From assembly GCF_001949145.1 (NCBI RefSeq), contig NW_019091594.1, forward strand, positions 1 to 46,065: 46,065 nucleotides of DNA. Reading direction: 5' to 3'. A program made the translations under genes and the position numbers. The stretch's first letter is position 1. Each line of letters starts with the position of its first letter. Shown here one piece after another: positions 12,401 to 21,400 of the stretch. This stretch comes from Acanthaster planci (lineage: Eukaryota; Echinodermata; Asteroidea; Valvatida; Acanthasteridae). The notes beneath the pieces were generated by a model. It worked only from the letters and a program-made list of their open reading frames with translations. It was not told the origin of the DNA and ran no database searches.

Positions 12401-15400
12401 TCAACTTAAATTATCATATATCATATCATATCATGGGACACACATTAGCGGTAAAGTTCGCTCAATAAGGCAACCTCCAAAATGGACAGAGTGCATGCTT
12501 GTTAGTAGAGGGGCTTCTGGTATTGATGCCCTCACCTCATTTCTAAGTCGGTATTTCTAAGTTGTCATTCATTTCTCTGCATGTTTCACTCTTTCCCTTT
12601 TCTACAAGACCACAAAAAATCCTTGGTGTAAGTCGGCATTAGAAAAACACACTTAGGTATCAGTTTCCTTCGCCACGGTTGCCAAGAAGTTTCAAATGAC
12701 AAGCCCTACACTGCTTGACTGATGTCTGTTTATTAACAGCATGTGGTTGAGCACATCAATACCAGTGACCTCTCCACACGCGTACAGTCTGTTGGTTTGG
12801 TTCTGCTCCCTAATACTTGTAAGACCCTTGCAGCTGCTGGGGCCAACAGTGACTTTGTGGTTTGAGGTTTTCAATGGAGTATTTGTGTGGCCTAAATGCA
12901 GTAATGCGGGGCTCAACACGCGGTGCATTGACTTCCCTATGTGCATGTACAGTACATCTTTTGGAGTTTATCGCGACAATTATCGATTATGCATATCGAT
13001 TCTGCCGCCTCATTGCTGCCATGATCGTCCTTTTTCTTAACGCTATAGTACACAGACGTGTTTTTCATACCTCTTGATTTTTTGGAATCTGTGCTTTGCA
13101 TCTGTGATATATCTTGATCAACTGAGCTTATAGTAAGTTAACCCCCTTTCACAGATTTATATTTCTTCTTAATGTAGCTTATGCACATTAGGGCGTCCCC
13201 GCTATATATGTATGTTGTTTGCTTTGTTAGTACTTGGTTTGTACCTAGACTGTACAGCCGTTGCATGTATACATATTTTTGTTTCCCCATTTTGCATGTG
13301 TATTAGGGAATGTCTGGTTTCCCTATCATTCCATCTTCAAAGCCCACCATCAGTAGTTCCAGTAGAAAATAGAGCAGAGTGCTCTCTGTTGCCCCTGCTC
13401 TCTAAGGGCAATTCCATGGAGTCACACTCGTACACTCCTGGGGTTAAGGAACACCCCCGTCCTACTGTCACTGATGGTGAGGATGGAGCTGATGAATACG
13501 AGCAAGGGAACACAGGCTGAGTTTCTGTTGTTCACCTGTGACTTCCATCTCACTGAGAACGAGAGAGAAGTGAGGTATACCCCCATTGTTCTCATTACTG
13601 TGACAGAGGATATGACCGAAGGGAGTTGAGAACTTAGACCTAGTTTCTTGGAAGTTCTGGGGTGAATTGACCCTGCGCTCTAGAGTCATGTTCGCTATAA
13701 ACCTGGGGCTGGCAGGTGGTCCATTGTGCCAGATTTCAACCTTCTTGTCAATTGTCTCCCATGATTGCTGCAACCCGCTGACCACCGAGAACAGGGTAAG
13801 AGTGACAAAGTGCAGTATAGCCCAAACAGCCATACCCTGATCATAGAACACCGACCTTGCCATCTGTCCTTTCCCGTGATGACCGTGCTCACCGAGAACG
13901 GAATAAAAGAGAAAAAGGTCAGCAATATTCCTAGTGGCCTCATCCTGGTCAGGGTACGTGGACCTTGCCTCCCTCTTTTCCCGTGACTGTCACGCTTGAA
14001 GGCAACAGTATATAATAGAGGAAGTGCCGTATACCCCTAGCAGTCCCGACCTGGTGACGGAAGACTAGTTTGGTTTCAGTCAAAGATGGGCCTACTGTGG
14101 CCTCCTGGGTGAGCCGACCCTGTACTTGGCGTGTGGACATTCCCAAGTCACTTACCGTACGTGCTGTCAGGTCCAGTGGAGAGATGCGCTGGGTATGGGT
14201 GTGGCTGATGTGTGCCCACTCTGCCTGCTACGAGGTCTAACACAGTCAGGGTGACTGTGAGCATGAAGTACATTAATCCATCTGTGCCACAGGTTGAACC
14301 CTCTGGTCACATTAGATTTGACCAACAGGAGGGTTAAATACGTGATTTATGGGACCCTGTATGTCCACCACAAACCAGCTTTTGTTGAGCAGTAAAGAAA
14401 GCCATTTTACCAGATGGCACTCCAGTCACAAAGGGCTGTTTTTGTGCTGAGAGCCTGAAGCCTTCCTCTGGTAGCATGATTTCCCTGGTTACCTGTTTTC
14501 CTTAAGTCCCACAGAGAACATGGTCATCTCTCTTTGATCTTGCATGTTATTAGTCATGTTTCTGATGGTTTTAACCACATTCACACTGATGGAAATCAGC
14601 AGTCATGTAGGTTGTGTCGCTGGGGCAATCATCGCATCCCACTGCCCGTGAATGATGGAATAAAGGCTAGAGAACCTGCCGAACTTTCCCATGCAGGCCC
14701 TCAATATCCGTTTTCACACTAAGGCAGTGGCCATGCCTTACCATGATAACAAGTCGTCACTAGGCAAGAACGTATTGAGGTATTTCAGTCAGTTCTATCC
14801 ATTCGAGCTACCTTACTCAAACACCCTACTTCCTCAGAGAATTATTTCATGTGTGGGTACATCTCCCAAGCGGGACCTCAACTTCGATGTAACAGCACCC
14901 CATAGTACCAACCCTGCACAGTCCCCCAGCCTGACAGACCAGGCTGATGTAGCTGTGCTTGGGAGATGCAGGTACATGTAGCTGAACAGTTGACAAAAAC
15001 ATCCCTCAACCACACTTTGTGTTTGAATGAATAATTTTTTTAGTAAGAATTGAGAGAAGCAAAGAAGAGCCACTAAATATCATAATACTTGTTCTTTATC
15101 TTGGAAAAGCAGACGCCATGTTGACCAGCAGCCGTGCACACATGCCCGGCCACCGCCAAAAAAAAAAAATCTCAGTCAAATGCACCCACATTTACAATCT
15201 ACTCCATACTATTCCATTCACATCTCAGTTGCTAGACAGATGACCTCAACATAAACAGCAACCCTCATTGATAACTTTATTTCTGAGTGGTACTCGCCAA
15301 GATGTAAAACAAGAGCTACATCACATCGTTCTCATCACTTTGCTTTGGCTACACCAATAATTCCCTACTGACCAGACCCCTCATCAATCCACCACTTTTT

Positions 15401-18400
15401 CTCACAAAACAAGCAGATTTCCTCTTCCAACCAAAGTCCAAGACTCTGCACCTACAGTCAGAGGTTCTACATTTGACTTGCTCGTCCTTGTGCAACGATC
15501 CTTCAAGGTGCGAGGCCTTTATGGCAATGCTGTGGCCATGGCCACATGAGGACAGTGGTTGTCTGTCCGTGAGATGTATGACAGTTGACTGCAGCATTTC
15601 ATTCAATTGTGCACAGAGCAATCCTTATCACAAACCAATACATTCTGTAACCACCATTATGGACTTTCCTCCGTCTTTATAATTTGGGCCTTCAAATAGC
15701 AGTGATCAGTAATTGTTGCTTAGCTGTCATAAAAGTTCACTACAGTTTGAATGATGGCCTTACTTCTCAAGTCATCAGCCTTTTAACATCTAGGGGGAAT
15801 GTTTATTGCTACATATTTCCATCCTGGGACTTGCGGTCTGGTTCTTCAATAGCTCACAGAAGCCCTCCTACACCAATTAGCTGAGCTTCTCTTATACATA
15901 CAAGTATGAAACAGACCTTCCCGTCAGTAGTGACAACATCTCTCTGGGGAAGTGACCTGCATGCAATTTCGATCACAAAGGGACAAAATATGTCAGGAAT
16001 TCCAAGGAGACTGCTTCATCCCTGCACTTCGGTTCCAAACCAAACATCATTTGCCCATCTCTGAACCTCCAGATATCTTTGTATCAAACATTAACTCTTA
16101 CTCAGGGGTTTTGTTTGATAAACTCTGGTACCCAGTTTGGACCCTAAAATGGGATCTGTGCAGGACCAAAGAACTCAAGTATGATTTTACCAAGAGTTCA
16201 ACTCAACCCCTTCTCCAGTGACACATGACACCATTGCCCAATGAAATAGTAACTATCAGTTACAGACAACCATCATGGCAGCAATGAATCGTTGCATTAT
16301 GGCAGATAAGGGCGCACTGCAGTTGATCAGATTTTAGAGAATGGCTAACTGGCATTAGGGAAATAATGCATTAGTGGGTGATTCAGGTAAGTATTCTCTA
16401 GTAGACTCATACCACACTACAGGGGGGGTGTTACCTGTTCACAGAGGGTTCCATTGTAGTGAATCCACTGCACACTCCACTTGGAAAAGGGGGGCCCTGA
16501 GTTGAAGTTTACATAGGTAATGACCCTAGAGGTTATTTGTTGCTGGCGTCTCCATGGTGTCTCAGAGGCTGGGTTTGTTACAAATTTACGAAAGGTTTAC
16601 CGGAGCTTATCACAGTGATTACAAAACTCTTTAATTTTTGAGGATGCATGGGAAGGCATAACCTGTAATGGCATGACGTTTGGGTGTTTTGCCCTGGTAG
16701 GTGGGCCAGATTGTGTAGATTTCTGTGTGTCCCCGTAAAGATTCTGTCCCTGTAACTATAGTTCATTGGGAGATCAACGGAGTGTAGATAACTTGGCCCG
16801 TCTTCACAAAAGAAGCTAAATTGGTATTTTTATTGAGAAAATAATTTTAAAAGGCAACTTTGAAAGACTATTTCACTTTCCTTCCCCCACTAATGGGTAA
16901 AAAGCCCCCAAATTTAGCCTCGGGCCTCCAAACGGCCATACATGTAAGAGGTAATGTAAAACAATTGCCAAATTTTGGGGCCCCAGTAAACAATCCCCCC
17001 TCAAAAAATTGTCCTGGATCTGCTTTTGCTGTTGTTTTAAAATTTAAATCTAGTAAAACTCAGCACTAAATGGTTTTTTAAGACCGCTTGAACTTCCACA
17101 AGAGAATTATTATTGCCTGCAAATACAATTATAGAAACTAAGTTGTTGAAAGCTTTTATTTAACCAATTTTTTTACAGCCTGTCAACTGGTCATTACAGC
17201 AGTAGGGCTGTGCCGAATATCTGAATATTCGATCGATTATCAAAAATTTGAATACTGTTTTCCAAATTTGAATATTTGAATGGAAAATTCATGAAAGGGA
17301 ATGGAGATTTTTTTGTTTTAAATGAGAAAAGTTGCACTACGGAGGCTTGTTTCAAGCAAATTCAAATGGAAAGTGACAGAAATCTTGCGATTCGAAAAGT
17401 ACATAATAAAAAAATTTAAAAGGAATAGAAATTTCAACAGGGCAAAAAGTAAATTTTAAATTTTCTTAAATTTTGCTAAATCCTGGCTGGAGATGCCGGT
17501 ACTCCTAGACATGAGAAGCTGTTCAAATGATTATAACTACAATTGTGTGTGTTACTGCAACCAATTTTGTATATTTTTGTTCATCGACGATCTGCCAGTC
17601 GGTAGAGTGAATATTCGGATATTTGATCGAATTGAAGGTCGAATATTCAGATAGTGAATTATTGGAATTCACTCAGCCCTATGCAGCAGAGCAGATCAGC
17701 TTATTCTTAATCAATCTAAATCAGATCTCTCATTAATTGAAAAAAGAATGCCCCGAAAAAATTTGGGTTCAACTGTTGTTTGATGCAAAATCTTGGTTAT
17801 AAACAATGAAATGTGTAGAATGCATATTACTCACAATGCACAATGTACAAATGCATATTATGTTATTGGAAAATAACATTCCCTTCCTTTACAGTCCTGA
17901 GAAATGAATCCTTGCGAGTGCACAGAACAAAATGGCTGCATTTCATCCAGTAGATAAACAACTCTGTATTAGATCTCATTAGCTAATGAGCTAATTAGAA
18001 TTATTCCAAATGTACTCAATGAAACCTGTTTCTTCATATTGATGCACCGTATTCACATGTATACACAACTCACAGCATGTACTGGTGTGCAAGTCCAGAC
18101 TGATGCATGCGACGCATTGTTTACCATAATAAGCCTTTAACAAGTTAAATTTGAATTAAATTTTGTACACTAAGTTCTTTTAATTCACATGAACATAATC
18201 TGAATTCTCCAAACTAAAAGCACTGTTGCCTCATGGTTTGGGGCAAGCTTTTGCTTAGTCACATAACAGACGCCTTGCAACAATACACTGTTCTCAATGG
18301 ACGAGAAGGGCACAAAGGAACCAGTCCATTCCAGAGATGGTGATCGCTGCAGCAAAGTTTGCCCCAAATCACAAGGTGTAGCATCAGTGTCTTTGGTCTG

Positions 18401-21400
18401 TGGAATTCAGATTGTTACTTTTATGTGCAATCAGATAACTCAGTGTACCAGACATTATCTAAATTGAACTCGCAAAAGGTTTGTTGCAGTAGTGTGCTGT
18501 GCGATGCGAAGAACACACATAATATATTTGTACATGTCGTGTGTTGTATAAGCACTAGCATATTTGGATCAAGGGGCAAGGCTTTTGTTTGAAACTGTAA
18601 ATTTACCATGTCCATTTTTTAAAGGTAGTTTACACTATTTGTATAATCTCAAAAACCGACTGCTGTTTTGTTAAATGAGAAGATCTATGTGTACATAAAG
18701 CTTTGCTATATCTCTTTGGTGATTTTTATGTGTAGGGTAGTGACAAGACTGGTGTTCAGCTCCTGTGCAATCATCATACATTCCATGACTATGTAGAGGG
18801 AATCTTATTGGATGAACGTACCTCATTTAACAACCCAACTATCAACTCTTTCTTCTGTATATTTTTCCCAAAGGTAAGGAAGACAAGGGTGGTACATTTC
18901 AAGTTGTTTTCTTAAGTTGAACAATTGCTCCTGTAGATTTTGAGCATTTTATAGTATACCCTGTGTCATTTTTTGTGTTTATTTAGTGCATTTTTTTACC
19001 TTAAGCAATTTGGGTTCTTCAGGAAGAAGGCTTGGCAAAGTAATGAATCTGTCAACAACATAAACTACTTTGTTTCCAGATAGTTTTAATGTTCTGGTCA
19101 CTCTATGCACATGTCAAAAAAGGTAAGAAAGTGGATGAAGGCTTTTCCTCAAGAAAGAAATGACATGAGAGATTCAACTTTTAAAACCGGCAATTACTTT
19201 CAAAGTTTCAGAAAAGATGCTTTATAGGATTGGTTGTTCTACTAAAATTTGGTTTTATGGGTACAGTAATTTTTCAGTAATTTTTTATTTGAAAATGTAG
19301 GTGTACAAGCATATTTTATGCAATAACTGGGAGTCAGTAGTGGAATCCTTCATATGTGGCATCCTTGGAGATACAGATGATCTGGACCATCTCAAACCAG
19401 AGGAACTTGAGCGCACTGCTTATAAAGCTAACGGGGTAGGTAAAATTGTTCAGCTTCCAATTTTTTCTTATACAGGTCAACACTGCTATAACAAACACCG
19501 CTAGAACAAACAATCAGGCATACCGAACATCTCCCTTGGCTCCTGAATTTTATGTGCACTTTCACTGAACATTGAAAATTAACTTTGAATTTAAAAAAAG
19601 ATATATTTAGGACATGTGATAATGATGCAGAAGTTAAGGAAATCTTACTCGTGTATAGGAACAATTGTCAGCAGTCCATGTCATTCATGGGTACATGTAC
19701 ACACATGCATGAAAATTGGGTGGCCATGTATGTACATACAATACTGGCGACTGATTTGGAAAATCTTGCATTTTATCCCTACAAAGGCAAGGATTTTGAA
19801 CTTTAAAAAAATCTGAAATGTTGAATGTACACCGAGTAGTAGCGATTCCATTATAAAAAGTCATTCAACTCTCTTAATACTTGCATATCAGTGCACTTGT
19901 AAGCACACAAACCTGATGAAATTGGGACTCTGTCTTCACTAGGGCATTCAAGTTAATGGCCTCCACAGCTTTCTCTTTTAAGTATTTATTTGATCAAGAC
20001 TTCTTCAGCAAGGTAATCTGACACTGGCAGGTGAGGATATGCTTCTTCAGTTTCCCACGTCTCCCAGCTGAATCTTCTCAACCCTATACTGCAATATAAG
20101 GTCATATGCACCTAACCATCCTACCTTCCCTTACAAACAGGGTACCAATATGTCACGAATAAGGTTTCTAACAAGGTTTCAAGATAACTAGATTGGCCCC
20201 TTAATGAAAGTATAGCTGGCCTGTCAATGCAATCCTGTAAATTGAGGTAATTTGGAGCATTAGGCTGCGATAAGATTGTATTCATAAATTTGTAAAGTCA
20301 GTTCCTGAGAGTATTCCTGTTCTTTCAAGGTTACTCATAAAGTTTGTTATGCCATGCCAACAGGTCAAAGGGGCAAAGTAGGCTTGGATGGTTTTTTATT
20401 TTACCAAATAATGCCTTGTTTTTTTCAAAACTGCACAGTACTAACTGATGATCCATAAATACTAACATACTGGCAAACTTTGTATTGAATTTCAGTACCT
20501 TGATATTCTTGCCAGTGTTTTGGGAATGTTTACTGAACCTTTTTTACAACGAAGGGAAACCACCACATATTTCATTCTGTTCTTTTTGGTTCGAGTCATC
20601 TGGTGTCATGTCTACATTGTCATGGCAATGTTTGTCGTCGCAGTCATAACCCAAGAACTTGTTCTGTCATTTTCATTTTAAAGCTTTATGTGTCACAATA
20701 CTGCATCAGTCTTACCTCAAAACATTTGCATAATTAATCTATTGTTATTATTATTCTATCACATAAATAATACTTATTTGAAAATGAATGGATCGATAAA
20801 GGATACCACCTCGTAAGTTAAGGGGATTTTGCCACATAGACAACCTCACGCTGGCCTCTGTGTTTACATTTTCAGTGAATGTTGGCTTATTACCATTGCT
20901 TTTTGATGACGTAATACCCGATTTCGAAGAATACTGCCATATTAGAAAATATCTCTCTATAAATGTAGTCCGTAACTGCTACATATTTGAATTAAATAAC
21001 ACCAGTATAGAAGTGTATACAGCAGGATGTAGCTAATCAGTAGTTATTAGTAACTAAGGTAAATTTTGTTCAGAGGTAAATCAATGAAATGCCAGTGACT
21101 TTCTGGATTTTGTGACCAGGATGTGCGTACTCTCCTTCTGATGTTTTCTGTGGTGCCACCCAGGGCCATAAACCCACATTTCCTACCGGCTCTCCAATGT
21201 ATCCTGACTACATGTAGGAAGGACAGAGAACTCAGAATGACTGAAGCCAGTGGAGGTCAGTCATTGGATGTTGCTGACAAAGATACTGAAAAGAGGAGCA
21301 ATATTGATGGATGTCATCAGCAAGGTTGGTGGAAGTTGAATGTGAGAAGTTGACTAGTAATATGGCTCTCCAGTACTATGCAGGGGTTCTGAACGTGAGG

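Larger units (their letters stand above)
12129..16407 (+). mobile_element. DIRS-2: second DIRS-like element, internally decayed
   Basis: Left block 12129-12222 and right block 16316-16407 are inverted copies. Over a 50-nt core (ttacctgaatcac ... cagttagccat) 46 positions agree. The right arm continues inward through ttgcattatggca and catcatggcagcaatgaat. The corresponding left part (attgctgccatgatcgtcc, then cttaacgctatag) appears only at about 13005-13050, so about 780 bp interrupts the left repeat. The inner repeat block is shared with DIRS-1, but the outermost sequence differs, indicating another subfamily. A recombinase fragment (about 15990-16190) gives the orientation. No reverse transcriptase is recognisable. 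Confidence 0.75.

Noticed and set aside
12741-12860. Open stretch after aacag, at first taken as a USP34-like exon between G and H
   Set aside because: Exons G and H join in phase 0 and match the USP34 order without it. There is no donor at its end, and it sits inside an interrupted DIRS repeat.
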